NCBI GenBank assembly: GCA_003116975.1
Contig: BGKB01000125.1
Span: 140,876 to 204,875 of the forward strand
Direction of reading: 5' to 3'
From: Aurantiochytrium sp. KH105
Taxonomy: Eukaryota; Sar; Bigyra; Thraustochytrida; Thraustochytriidae
Length of the DNA stretch: 64,000 nt
In this document: one piece after another, positions 42,202 through 52,800 of the stretch
Position numbering within the stretch: position 1 is the first letter of the stretch
How the letters are laid out: each line of letters opens with the position of its first letter
Notes under the pieces: generated by a model
Told to the model about the DNA's origin: nothing
Database searches by the model: none
Seen by the model: only the letters and a program-made list of their open reading frames with translations
Program-made: the position numbers and the translations under genes

Positions 42202-44424
42202 ATGTTGGCCCTGGCGCTCGCCGTCTATACCGTCGCGACGCTCACGCGCGCGGCCAGCGCTGCCGACTGGACAACGACGGCCCAGACTGGCCTTGTTCTC
42301 GTCGTCGCGCCGAGCGATTCGATCGAAGCAACTCCTGACACTGCATACTGGGACCTGAAGGACGAACAGCTCGTTAACGTGAGCGACTTCTTCGAAGCAA
42401 ACTCGGGAGGCCTTCAGACCATCGATTTCGAGGTTCCCCGCGTCCTTTTGGTGAGCGACGACTTTGAAACGAGTGACTGCGGAAGCTCTACACAGTGTCC
42501 TGATCTCGAGACCATAGCACTCACTGCTGCCGCAGAGTACAATGTTTCCACAACGTACGACCGCCTCGTTGTTCTCGTCCAAGGCGGTTGTTCCTGCCTT
42601 TCAGAATCTGTCACTGCAGTTTTGAGCCCTGTTGTCGAGGTTGGGGCCAGTGATGAGGCCAGCGATCTTGTCAACATTGTTGCGCGCGGCATTGCTCACT
42701 CAAACGGCGCGAGCCAAAGTGCGCGCAACGACCCGGAGTATTTGACACCATTTACAATCATGGGCGGCGAAGCGAGCGTTCCAGAGGGTCACCTTTCGGC
42801 GGCGGGCAAGCTCTCGTTTGATTGGCTAGACCCTGCTGCCAACATCGCAACGTTTGCCAGGGCAGATCACCCAGAGTGCGCTCCAGCAGACGGTGGCTCC
42901 TGCTTGTCGTCGGGATCCGTTTGGATCGAGTCTCATGATACTGGTGCGGCCTACGCAACCGACAAGTACTACGCAGCGCGTATATTCTCTGGCCTTAGCG
43001 GCGCAGCTCTCTGGGTTGAATATCGTACTGCCTACCGTCAAGACAACGACGCCGACGCTGGTGCCTTTCTCGTGTGGACTCCAGCCGACCTTCCCTTGGG
43101 TTCAGGCGGCTCCGCTACCTTGCTTCCTCGCTACGGGCCAGCGCACGCTCTGCCGTACCGCATGGGTTCGGAAGCAGAACGCACAGACTACTTTGTGCCA
43201 CTCGGAGGTAGCTTCGTCTACGATCTCGACGCCACTGCAGTCGAGGTCCGTGTTTCCGAGCAGGAAGATGACGATGGAAGCAGCCCTCTTACGGGTCGTA
43301 TCAAAATTGAGGTCAATATGCTTGATCGCACCTACGAGCGCAGCTATCCTTACCCTACCACAGAACAAGAAGCTGAGAGTGGCGGCCCCGTGACAGTTGC
43401 AGGCCTCATGGCCTGCGGATCAGGTCGATGGCTTTCACTGAGCAACGACTCGATACCGGACGGCTTCTATCTCTATCGTTTGTCCATGAGCGATCCCAAG
43501 GACGTCACCTTTGAGCAGCTCGTCTGCTCGGCTGGATCCTCGTTTACAGACCTCGCAACTCTGTATGTCTACGATGCGTATCCGATTCAGCTCATGCGAC
43601 AAGCAGCACGTGGCGCAGACATCGATCCCGCTGTCGGGGCCTTTAAAACCATCGAAGTCATTTGCGACGGTTCTTCTCACGAAACCGAGGTTGCACTGGA
43701 TAACATTTACGCCCAAGATACGGACAGGTTTCGTCCCATGGCCCTTGACTACTACGTGTTGATGCACCGGCCCTCAGCCCTCGCGAGCTCGCCCTTGTCA
43801 CGTCTGTGGTTCGAGGTTTCCTGCACCGATCGCATCGTTGAATGTCGCGACAATTTCTATGCAAACAGGACTGGAGACTGTGTGCAGTGCCCATTGGGAA
43901 GCAAGGCCGTTGCTGATTCCAGGGAGGAGACCGATTGTTATCAGGCTTTCCCCTCGGTGACGATTACTTGGAACACGCAAGCCGACCTGGATGGAACGTA
44001 CACGCAAATTACGGCAGCGCATGGCGCAGCCCCCGTTTTTGTGCGTTCCTCACCTTCCGTTGCCTATCTTCTCAAGGACAGCGAATCAGGCACGTGGGGG
44101 ATCCTTACCTCTGCAGCTCTTGCAAGTGACCAAGCCAATCCCGAGATTGTAGAGCTCCCCGTGCTTTCGAGCGAGCATCCTCATCCTCTTGCTGCAGGTT
44201 CCCAACTCGAGTCTGGGTCACAGGTGGTTGTTCTCTCTGGCAGCGGCACCGTTGATGCCGGTGATCCCTATGGCAACTCATTCTCGCAAACCTATCTGGG
44301 CTGGTCTTTTCACGACTACACGCCGACAGCGCAGGATCTTGGCGAGTCTTCGGTAGCCACAGAAACGCACGCTTCCCTCTTTCTCGTGGCAGTGAGTGCG
44401 CTCCTCGCTCTGCGCCAAAACTAA
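42202..44424 (+). CDS. Secreted metzincin-like protein with a degenerate zinc site (probable pseudo-protease)
   Basis: 740 residues. The ATG at 42202 gives a signal peptide (MLALALAVYTVATLTRAASA). Residues about 155-215 match the active-site stretch of gametolysin-type (M11) and related metzincins, but the zinc motif HExxHxxGxxH is read as RGIAHSNGASQ (162-172). The first His is Arg, the catalytic Glu is Gly and the last His is Gln; only His166 and Gly169 remain. The downstream Met-turn is kept as FTIMGGEA (Met187), as is the following Leu/Trp-rich segment. A Cys-rich module (about 541-583, CRDNFYANRTGDCVQCPLGS) resembles ephrin-receptor-like or GCC repeats. The end is a short hydrophobic stretch (about 722-738), which may be a GPI-anchor signal. 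With these losses protease activity is unlikely, so a binding or decoy role is inferred. Confidence 0.75.
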   Translation: MLALALAVYTVATLTRAASAADWTTTAQTGLVLVVAPSDSIEATPDTAYWDLKDEQLVNVSDFFEANSGGLQTIDFEVPRVLLVSDDFETSDCGSSTQCPDLETIALTAAAEYNVSTTYDRLVVLVQGGCSCLSESVTAVLSPVVEVGASDEASDLVNIVARGIAHSNGASQSARNDPEYLTPFTIMGGEASVPEGHLSAAGKLSFDWLDPAANIATFARADHPECAPADGGSCLSSGSVWIESHDTGAAYATDKYYAARIFSGLSGAALWVEYRTAYRQDNDADAGAFLVWTPADLPLGSGGSATLLPRYGPAHALPYRMGSEAERTDYFVPLGGSFVYDLDATAVEVRVSEQEDDDGSSPLTGRIKIEVNMLDRTYERSYPYPTTEQEAESGGPVTVAGLMACGSGRWLSLSNDSIPDGFYLYRLSMSDPKDVTFEQLVCSAGSSFTDLATLYVYDAYPIQLMRQAARGADIDPAVGAFKTIEVICDGSSHETEVALDNIYAQDTDRFRPMALDYYVLMHRPSALASSPLSRLWFEVSCTDRIVECRDNFYANRTGDCVQCPLGSKAVADSREETDCYQAFPSVTITWNTQADLDGTYTQITAAHGAAPVFVRSSPSVAYLLKDSESGTWGILTSAALASDQANPEIVELPVLSSEHPHPLAAGSQLESGSQVVVLSGSGTVDAGDPYGNSFSQTYLGWSFHDYTPTAQDLGESSVATETHASLFLVAVSALLALRQN

Positions 44425-45735
44425 GTTCTCATGGCAGTACAGTGAGCCATACCAACCCATGCGCGTTTTGCGGGCGAAAAGATTCGAGGTGCAAGCTGGA
44501 GCTTACTTACTATCATGTTGACGAGATTCTTCAATTCATTCATTGGTGGGAATCTAACTTGACGGGATTCACATGTGAAAAATATCTCCTTTGTTTCTTT
44601 CTTTGTTTGTTATATACTCATGCTCATCATCCTCCTCGTCGGGATAATCGGCCATCTTCAAGTCTGAACTATAAAAAATGGGCTGCACACTGGCTTTGAC
44701 AGTGAATCTGCACTCTCTTTCTTGGCTTCCTGCTCACCGACGAACTGATGATGTCCTGCTCGCCTCGCGACGCGCGCCTTCGCATGAACCTAAACACCTC
44801 GTCGTGCATCCACGACGACGACAACTTGGAAACGAACAAGGCCCCAACTGCCAGCGCAGACCACCTTGCACGCGCGCGTGTATACGCGTGTGCGCGCGTG
44901 CAGTTCAGCTTCCTACTCGCTCGCCAAGGCGGTATGGGCCTCCTACTCCTCTGTCGACGGTGAGTCACGCGCGGTTCGCGACCGACTCCGCGCCGCGACT
45001 AGCCCCCGATTCTGCAAAGATGAAGAAGACTTTACCGCGCGGCCGCGAACGGACCCGGACCGCGCAGAGCGAATCGACGTCGATGCGGTCGACACGACGA
45101 ATATGCGTGACATCATCCGTCACTCCGAGTCGCGTCGCTCCCCTTGCTCGCGGCAGCCGCCTCGGCCGGCCCTCGTGTCTCTCGCATCGCAAGCTCTGCG
45201 GTGCAGCTGCAAACAACTTGTTCCGTGCTCATCATGCCGCTGCATCCGACATGTGACGCGCGCGATTGGCTCGGTTGGGCTGGGCTGCTCCTTATCCATC
45301 ATCCGCTCGTGCACTGCACTTCGCAGCGCGTGCCGCACGCCGCGGCGAGGGCGCGCGCAGGTGTGCGAGCCGCTGGGTGTGTGTATGTGTATATACGTAC
45401 TATACTATACGCTGGCCAGTAAGAGCCAGTAGGGAAAAAGCGTATGTCTGTCTCCTTTTCCGGTGTCAGTCAGTGGCAGGCGGTCACGGTGTAGTGGAGG
45501 CGTATAGTATACTATACAGAGTGAAAGAAAGTAGAGTGGAAGGAACAGAGTTTCTTTCTGCACTGCGACTGCGGTCTTTCTGACTCTCTCTGTGCGTGTG
45601 CACGGGGGAGAGGAGGCGCTGCACGCGCTGTGTGGGCAAAGCCGCAACGGAGCGCCGAGGTGCAGACGGAGCGCGTGGAGCGGGGGGACTCCGGCGAGGA
45701 GAGCGGAGGAGGAAGAGAGAAGGGAGCGCGAGACG
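44425..45735. promoter_or_regulatory. Upstream region of the nucleotidase-kinase fusion
   Basis: 1.3 kb with no recognisable gene. A 12-bp perfect inverted repeat (45401-45412 and 45500-45511, TATACTATACGC) lies about 230 bases before the start codon. Confidence 0.4.
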
Positions 45736-47259
45736 ATGGGGTGCGTCGCGAGCAAAGCCGCCGACGGGAAGAACCTCGAGGATGTGGAGGTGGTGTTCTT
45801 CGACATGGACGACACGCTGTACCAGAACAACTGGGCCACCGCGATCAGGCTCAAGAAGTCGATTGAGCGGTACACGGTCGAGGAGCTCGGACTCGGGGAG
45901 GATGAGGCCTACGAGCTCTACCTTGAGCACGGCACGGCGCTGCGCGGGCTCCTGAAAACCAAGAAACTGCCCGAGGACCGGATTGAGCACTTTCTCGCAG
46001 ACGTGCACAACGTCTCGCTCGAGGAGATCCTCCCGAACCCCGCGCTTGCCGAGATGCTCGAGCGACTCTCCCAGCACAAGAAAATCTGGATTTTCACGGC
46101 CTCCATCAAGGAGCATGCGCAGCGCTGCCTCGAGAGACTTGGCATCGACGAGAGCATCTTTGAGGGCATCATCGACTCGCGCGCCGTCGGCCTCGTGACC
46201 AAGCACTCCCCCGTCGCCTTTACTCAGGCCATGACCATCGCAAATGTGTCCGAGGGCAACAAGTGCATGTTCTTTGACGACTCTGTGAAAAACATCAAAA
46301 CCGCCAAGGAAATGGGATGGCACACCTGCACAGTCGGTCTCGAGCGCGGCACAGACCTCCCGCTCAAATGCCCAGACGCTGACTTTGCCGTCGTCACCGT
46401 CCTCGAGGTTCCCGAGATGATGCCCGCCCTCTTTGATGGCGACACGGACGGCATTCTTGCCCTTGCACCTGCCAAGATCCCCGAGTTCGACGAGGAAGAC
46501 CCTCTGGCTGACGACGAGGAGGAGGAGGAAGAAGAAGAAGAAGAAGAAGAAGAAGAAGAAGAGGAGGAGGAGGAAGAAGAGGAGGAAGAAGAGGATGAGG
46601 ACATCGAGGACATCCTCGAGGAGGGAGAAGTTGAAGACGAGGTTTCTGAGGCCAAGCCGCGTTTTGCCATTTTTATTCTGGGCGGACCGGGCTGCGGCAA
46701 GGGTACACAATCGCAAAAGCTTGCCAAGAAGCGGAACTTTGTGCATCTGAGCGCTGGCGATCTTCTCCGCGAGGAACGCAGCAACCCGGACTCAGAATAC
46801 GGTGCTCTCATTGAGAAGACCATCAACGAAGGCGCCATCGTTCCCTCAGAAATCACCATGAAGCTCATCGTCAAGGCTTTCGACAAGTACCCGGACACCA
46901 CCACATTTCTGATCGATGGCTGCCCCCGCGACATGGCGAATCTCGAAGGCTGGCGTGAGTTTGTCGAAGAACCCGGCCATGCCACTGCTGTCGGTGTCCT
47001 CTTCTACGACACCACTGAGGACGTTATGCTCGAACGCATCCTCGCGCGCGCCGATGCGTCCACGGAGAAGCGCTCCGATGACAACGAGGCCACCGCCCGC
47101 AAGCGCTTTCAGACCTTCCGTGACCTTACCATGCCCGTCATGGATGAGCTGCGCAAGGACGGCATCGTGCGAGACATTGACGCCTCGCGTCCGGTCGACG
47201 AGGTCTTTCAGGACACCGTTCGCGAGGTCGACGATTTGCTGCTCCAGGCGGAAGCCTGA
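45736..47259 (+). CDS. HAD pyrimidine 5'-nucleotidase fused to UMP/CMP kinase, N-terminally lipidated
   Basis: 507 residues. The ATG at 45736 gives MGCVASK, an N-myristoylation site (Gly2, Ser6) with a palmitoylatable Cys3. Residues about 15-235 are a HAD phosphatase like yeast SDT1/PHM8 (pyrimidine 5'-nucleotidase): motif I FFDMDDTLYQNN (Asp23, Asp25), motif II FTAS (Thr121), Lys156 (VTKHSP) and motif IV CMFFDDS (Asp181, Asp182). A linker of 26 consecutive Glu (261-286) plus further acidic residues follows. Residues about 307-507 are a UMP/CMP-kinase: P-loop GGPGCGKGT (316-324), LSAGDLLREE, IDGCPRD (Cys where homologues have Phe) and a short lid with RSDDNEATARKR. All catalytic motifs of both halves look intact. 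The halves have opposing reactions: one makes UDP/CDP from UMP/CMP, the other removes phosphate. A DHHC acyltransferase gene follows on the same strand. Confidence 0.9.
   Translation: MGCVASKAADGKNLEDVEVVFFDMDDTLYQNNWATAIRLKKSIERYTVEELGLGEDEAYELYLEHGTALRGLLKTKKLPEDRIEHFLADVHNVSLEEILPNPALAEMLERLSQHKKIWIFTASIKEHAQRCLERLGIDESIFEGIIDSRAVGLVTKHSPVAFTQAMTIANVSEGNKCMFFDDSVKNIKTAKEMGWHTCTVGLERGTDLPLKCPDADFAVVTVLEVPEMMPALFDGDTDGILALAPAKIPEFDEEDPLADDEEEEEEEEEEEEEEEEEEEEEEEEEEDEDIEDILEEGEVEDEVSEAKPRFAIFILGGPGCGKGTQSQKLAKKRNFVHLSAGDLLREERSNPDSEYGALIEKTINEGAIVPSEITMKLIVKAFDKYPDTTTFLIDGCPRDMANLEGWREFVEEPGHATAVGVLFYDTTEDVMLERILARADASTEKRSDDNEATARKRFQTFRDLTMPVMDELRKDGIVRDIDASRPVDEVFQDTVREVDDLLLQAEA
46516..46593 (+). 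repeat. GAA/GAG trinucleotide repeat encoding 26 Glu
   Basis: 78 bases of GAA and GAG codons within the fusion gene, forming its acidic linker. Length variation here would change linker length without a frameshift. Confidence 0.97.
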
Positions 47260-47982
47260 GAGAGATAGGGCGCGGCTTCTCTTCCCACCCTCTCAGCTTT
47301 CTGACTTGTGTCGTAGTGTTCTTTCTGTGTAGACCCATTTGTGGAAATGTAGCATGTAGACCTGCCTTTCCACCATCCGTGACAATGTGAACATTTCATC
47401 ATTCATTTTTTTCCTCATCATGACGTTTTCGTACTGTTGCGAAATCATCATGTTGAGTCTTGCTCTATCCTTGACGACAGATTAAACCGGCACAGCTTGC
47501 TTTGCCGTTTTCATTACCTTCACTCAGCAACCAGACCTAGACCTAGGCCTGATCAAGCGAGTCTCCCATTCATGTTGTTGCGTGAATTCTTACACCCCCC
47601 CCCCTCCGCCCTTCAATCAGGGAAGAAAATAAAATCCATAATCACTCACCCGTTCCTCGTTCGGGACGATACGATTGTCCTGCTTCAGATGGCCATCGCT
47701 GTTGGTCGCTGTCCATCAACATTCTTGCGCGAGTGATCGTCATCATCGTCATCACTGGACTACTTCATCCTCTTCTGCGCGGGAGTCAGCTCGCACGCGC
47801 AGACAGACCTTCATCAGCCTGGCCAGCCTGCCCGCGGCGAAGGGCCCGGGGCGGGCGGGGAGGGAGAGGAGGAGAGGAGGCCACGCGCGGCGCGGGCCCG
47901 CGGAGCAGCGAGGCGTCGCCGAGGCAAGCGGAAAAGACTCCGGCCCGGGCGTGCGTGTACACGCCGACAACGCGGGACAGGC
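47260..47982. promoter_or_regulatory. Spacer between the fusion gene and the DHHC gene
   Basis: 723 bases, with a C-run at 47596-47605 and a GC-rich leader from about 47820. No gene recognised. Confidence 0.4.
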
Positions 47983-49224
47983 ATGGACTCGCAGAGTAAG
48001 ACCACCGAGCTCGTGGAGCGACGCAAGGGCAGCGAGAGCGGCGCAGCAGGGAGCAGCTTTGGCACTCCGAGCTCGTCCACCGCGCGAGCAGCATCTTCGC
48101 CGCCCGCCGGCAAATGGAAGTCGACCAAGGAGCTCAAGCGCTTGTGGCCCTCGGTCATTAACCTGCCCGCCGGGGGGGCTTGTGTCTCGACAGGACTTAG
48201 CTTCTTGCCGCCTGCAGGTGTTGTCTTTGCTCTCCTTCTCGGCTTTGCGCTCCTCTTTGCGTACCCGGTGCCCTACTTTACGCACAAACACGACGGCTCG
48301 CCAGCCTTTGCCATTGTAGGCGCCGTGTTAGCCCTTCCTTCCGGTGCATTCTATGCACTCGCCAGTCTCACAGACCCAGGAGTCCTTCCGCGGTGCAAGG
48401 ATGTATCTGCGAACGACGGATCTCTTGCGATTAGCGCCCGTCCCCCGCGGAAACAGCACTTTATCGCTCACGGGACAGTCACCACGAGATCGTACTGTGA
48501 AATCTGCGCCATCTTTCGCCCGCCGCGTGCCGAGCACTGCAGTCTTTGCAATAACTGCGTGACGCGCTTCGACCACCATTGCGCCTGGATTGGGAATTGC
48601 GTGGGCGAACGCAACTATAGGTACTTTTTTGGCTTCCTCGTCTTTGGCATGGCTGCCCTAGTATACAGCGCAATCCTCGCCATCGTGCATCTCGCCCATC
48701 TCGCGAATGATCATGGCGATGCAATTCCCGTGCTTCGCGATGGAGCGGGATCCATCATTCTCATTCTGCTCTGCGTCTTTCTCATTCTTGCTGTGGTCGC
48801 CCTTCTACTCTTCCACCTTCAGCTCTCCTTTCTCAATCGCACAACATATGAGCATTTGCGCATCACGCCAGGCCCCATGTGGCCGCCCGGTCAAGGCGTG
48901 CGTGTGCTTTCTAGATTGTTTGCTGGCAAAAGAGCGGAGAGCTATGTTCGCAGTTGGATCCGGCTCAATCGCGCCACACAGACTTTTACGGAGCAGGTTC
49001 GTAGCGACCAAGTTTATGCCCTCGGAAACACCTCTGCGGCAACAGAGGCTTCGTGTGAGGACTTTGATCCGTCCATTTTTTTGCCAGAACTCTCCAAGCC
49101 TGAGCGTTCCGAGACCTTTCATTCGATCGGGTCCGCGCCATCTGAAGGCGGCATTGGAATCTCGCAAAAGTCTTCTGCCGGTGTCGAGTCTGTACATTCA
49201 TATGCGACGGCACAAACTGGCTAG
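47983..49224 (+). CDS. DHHC-type protein S-acyltransferase
   Basis: 413 residues from ATG 47983. The enzyme transfers palmitate to cytosolic cysteines at Golgi, ER or plasma membrane. Seen: a Ser-rich N-terminus (15-45); two transmembrane helices (about 76-96 and 107-128) followed by DPG (131-133); and the cysteine-rich domain about 168-215 with CEICAIFRPPRAEHCSLCNNC, DHHC at 197-200 and NCVGERNYRYF. Two further helices follow (about 214-240 and 250-280), then the TTxE motif (NRTTYEHLR, about 290-298) and a Ser-rich cytosolic tail. This is the canonical four-helix layout and the catalytic Cys200 is present. Its position directly downstream of a gene encoding an MGC-starting protein is suggestive but may be chance. 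Confidence 0.95.
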   Translation: MDSQSKTTELVERRKGSESGAAGSSFGTPSSSTARAASSPPAGKWKSTKELKRLWPSVINLPAGGACVSTGLSFLPPAGVVFALLLGFALLFAYPVPYFTHKHDGSPAFAIVGAVLALPSGAFYALASLTDPGVLPRCKDVSANDGSLAISARPPRKQHFIAHGTVTTRSYCEICAIFRPPRAEHCSLCNNCVTRFDHHCAWIGNCVGERNYRYFFGFLVFGMAALVYSAILAIVHLAHLANDHGDAIPVLRDGAGSIILILLCVFLILAVVALLLFHLQLSFLNRTTYEHLRITPGPMWPPGQGVRVLSRLFAGKRAESYVRSWIRLNRATQTFTEQVRSDQVYALGNTSAATEASCEDFDPSIFLPELSKPERSETFHSIGSAPSEGGIGISQKSSAGVESVHSYATAQTG

Positions 49225-49821
49225 CTCTCTTCTCGGCTCTTTTTTCTTTTCCAAGTGCTCTGTCTTTCATTCAGTTTCAAGAAAGCGAGTGCATCGCTCG
49301 GTCCGCCTCCCATTGAACACGAATCGACACTTTTATATGGACAAAGACAACGACGACGTTGATGATGACAATGACGATGATGAGCCCCTGTATAGACAAC
49401 GAAGAATAACAAGATCACACGTGACAGCTGTTTTCCCTCAATACTTTCCTGACCAGTGATACCTTGCCATTTCCAACCTGCGACAACAACCACGTTCAAT
49501 GTTAAGGTTTTTCGTCGCGATAGGGGGGCCCTAGGTCTTCCTTCCATTGCAGAGCAGCATCTTGATTCGTGAACCGCTGTGCATTACCTCTCGGACGTAC
49601 ATGCTTTCAACCAATAGATGAGGACGAGCTCTGCGCTGCTCTCTCCCTCTTCCTTCTCTTCCCCCATCCATGTCTAAAATTAAAGGCCCACTTCCCATGG
49701 TATTATACAGAAAAAGAAAGAGGTGGCGAGCAATCATGATGGCCCGGCATTTGAGCAGCGACGGTTAGCAAGCTTGAAGATCGATCCCAACCAAAGCTAC
49801 AAACAACAACGGGCGACAAGC
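49225..49821. promoter_or_regulatory. Upstream region of GCP2
   Basis: 597 bases. The GCP2 frame stays open back to 49723 but has no ATG before 49822. No other feature was recognised. Confidence 0.4.
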
Positions 49822-52800
49822 ATGCGGAGCTCGGAGCGCCGACACGCGCGGGCGCCAGCGCGAGGCCAGGCTGACCAAGGACCAAGGGCCACTGCCGGAC
49901 GCGTTGCTGGCAGAGGCCTCGCGGTTGCCACGGGAGCCGGGAGCCGCGATCGTCATGGCGGGGGTCGCGGCGGCGGTGGCGGCGGCGGTGACGACGACAC
50001 CGACGTGCAGGAACTCCTCTCTGCGCTCTCCAGCGTCGGCGCAAGTGAGACGCCCACCAGAAGCAAGAACCCGAGCGACCCCGTCTCGTCAGGACTCAGC
50101 GCCGCCAGCGAGTTCGCCATGAGCGATGTCCTCTCGCCAGAAACGACGCGTCGCTTGTACGAGGTCACCGGCCAGGGCGGTGGACGCTCTTCGGGCCGCA
50201 AACGTCTTCCGCTCGAGACGAAGAAGGATGCTCTTCCTGCCCCGCCCTCGACCCACGGCGCGCGAACCGCCTCCCGACGCGGGGGTGCCAACATCTCCAC
50301 CTCCTTTGCCTCTTCGATCTCATCTGCCTCGGGGCCGTCAGCGGCTTCGACTTCAAGAAGCACTAAAAGCATGACTGGTGCGCTGCAAGAAAAAGCCGGC
50401 GGCGCAATCTTGCCACGGCTTGACGTTGCCGACGATAAGGAAATTGACGCACGTCTTGCTCAGGATCCTTGCGTCCTTTGCTTCGAGGACAAGGTTGTGC
50501 TCCGCTCGCACCGCGGCACCTGCATCTCCGTCGCACGGCCCAAACGCAAAGGGCAGACTAACTTGAACGCATCCATGATCGACGGCCTTGAGCTGGCGCT
50601 TGGCAGCGCTGCAAGGCCTCTGCAGCACCAGTTCCAACCGCCGCGTGCCTCCTTCAAGAATCGCACGGGGTCCATCGATACAAACTTGTCGTCCTTGGTT
50701 GGCCAGACGCAAACCCAAGGATCCGAGTTCGTTGCTCGAGTTGACGGCAACCCCACCGAGCCTGCGTGCGAGTTTGCCATCATTGGAACCGCCATGCGCA
50801 CGCACACCGGCGTCGTTAAACATGGCGACGTTGTGGCGCTCATTTCTAAAGCACGCGGCCGTTTTCTCGGCGTGATGAACCGCGATCAGGAAAACGCAGA
50901 CGATTGCACTTTTGACTCTGACGAAGAAGATGACTTTGATGACTTGACGGATGTCGCAGATGCCGCCGAGCGCGACGCCTACGAACCTCAGTGGTACGTG
51001 TCCCCGCGGCGCAAGGTTGCCGGGCGCCGCGAGCACTGGGTTGTGGTCGAAATTGAAAACGAAACCACAGATCGCGCTGCTGAACGTCAACAACGGATTG
51101 CCGCGGCGGCGGCTCGCATGGGCCGACGTGCCGAGGAGCTCGGCTACACGCGTGCGCAGCTCGCGCCACCGAGCAAGCGTGAGGTCACCGTTTCTCTTCG
51201 ATCCTCGGACGCCGTGCTCTTGCGATCCGTGCACGCCGAAAGCCTCTTCCTTGGCGTAACCAGTTCCGGCAGTCTGCGACTCTTTCGGGCGCCGCCGGCA
51301 AACGGCGCTTGCGCCTGGTCACTGGTAAAGTGCCCGGCTCCCTTTGTCCCACTGTGGTCTCGCCAGCGACCGCTGCTCAACGCTGGTGCCCTTCACGAAA
51401 GCGAAGAAGAATCCAAGGCTGGGGCCCTGGCCCAGGCCCAGGCCGTCGATAAGCTTGCTGTGGGCGATGAGGCGGCAAGGCCAGAAAAGGACGAGCCACC
51501 AAGCGAGGGTGAGCTCGTGGACGCTGTTCTCTTTGCAATGCAAGGCCTTGAGAGCGACCTCATCGAATGCACACCTGGCCCAGACGGCACGACATCCACA
51601 TGGACCGTTGTCGAGGAACGCGTCTCCGATCGCGCGCTCGAGCAGCTTTCAAGCCGGGTGATGCCGCTCTGTAGCGACTACGAGGCTGCGAGTTCGTTCG
51701 TGCAGCGTCGGTCGCGGCCCGAATTTGGGCGCGTCTCTCACGCCATGGCAGCAGCCATGCGCGCCCTCCTTCGCGAGTATGACGTGCTCGTAGCGCAGCT
51801 CGAGCATCAAAACAGTGAGCGGAGGCTCTCATTACAAAAGCTCTGGTTTTACGTGCAGCCTTCAATGCGCGTTCTCCAGGTGCTCGCCAACGTTGCTCGC
51901 AAGTCGGAGGCCGCTACGGGCGGCGTTCTTCTCAATCTTGTGCACGACCTTGCGTCACGTGGCGGGGATGCCAAGGCGCGCTCCGTTTACCACTACCTGG
52001 TGCAACACGCGACTGTTCCGTACCTGGAAATGCTCGAGCTCTGGATCTATCACGGCGTCATTCGCGACCCATACAATGAGTTTATGGTCTACGTCGACGA
52101 GGATGCCACAAAGCGCACCCTTCGCGACGACTTCAACGCACGGTACTGGGACTCCAGGTACACCTTGCGCGAGAACGTGCGCGGAGTTAGCTGGCGAACG
52201 CAGGTGCACGGAGCTGCTGCCGAAGGCACGCCAGCAGCCCAGAGCGCAGCTGCCGCATCGCACAACCACGTGCCCTTCTTCCTGGGTCGACTGGCGGACA
52301 AAATCCTCACCACGGGAAAATATCTCAATGTCGTGCGCGAGTGCGGACGCTGGGTCGAAAACACCTGCGCTGAACGCATCCCCTACAGTGACGAGAGCCA
52401 CGCATATGATCAAATCGTCTCGCGTGCGCACGACTTTGCGTCGCGAACGTTGCTCAATCTCTTGCTGCAGGAAGAAAAGCTTTTTGCGCGTCTACGCTCC
52501 CTCAAGCACTACTTTCTGCTCGATCAGGGCGACTTCTTTGTCCACTTTATGGACCTCGCCCATGCCGAATTGCAAAAGCCCGTGGAGCAGATTGCCATTT
52601 CTCGATTACAATCCCTCCTTGACGTGTGCTTGCGCGTGCGAAACGTGAATGATCCCTTTCAGGAGGACCTTGCCTGCGAACTGGTGCCGTACGCGCTCAT
52701 TGAGCACGTGGAGGCAATCCACGAATTCGCGTCCACGGGGGCGGCGCCTTCGAGCAATTTGCTCCGTGCGGGTGTGAAACCAACGTCGGGCCTGCATGGT

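Noticed and set aside
45484..46746. A 420-codon minus-strand frame with a Phe/Leu-rich stretch
   Set aside because: Antisense to the nucleotidase-kinase fusion; its Phe/Leu run is only the complement of the poly-Glu codons.
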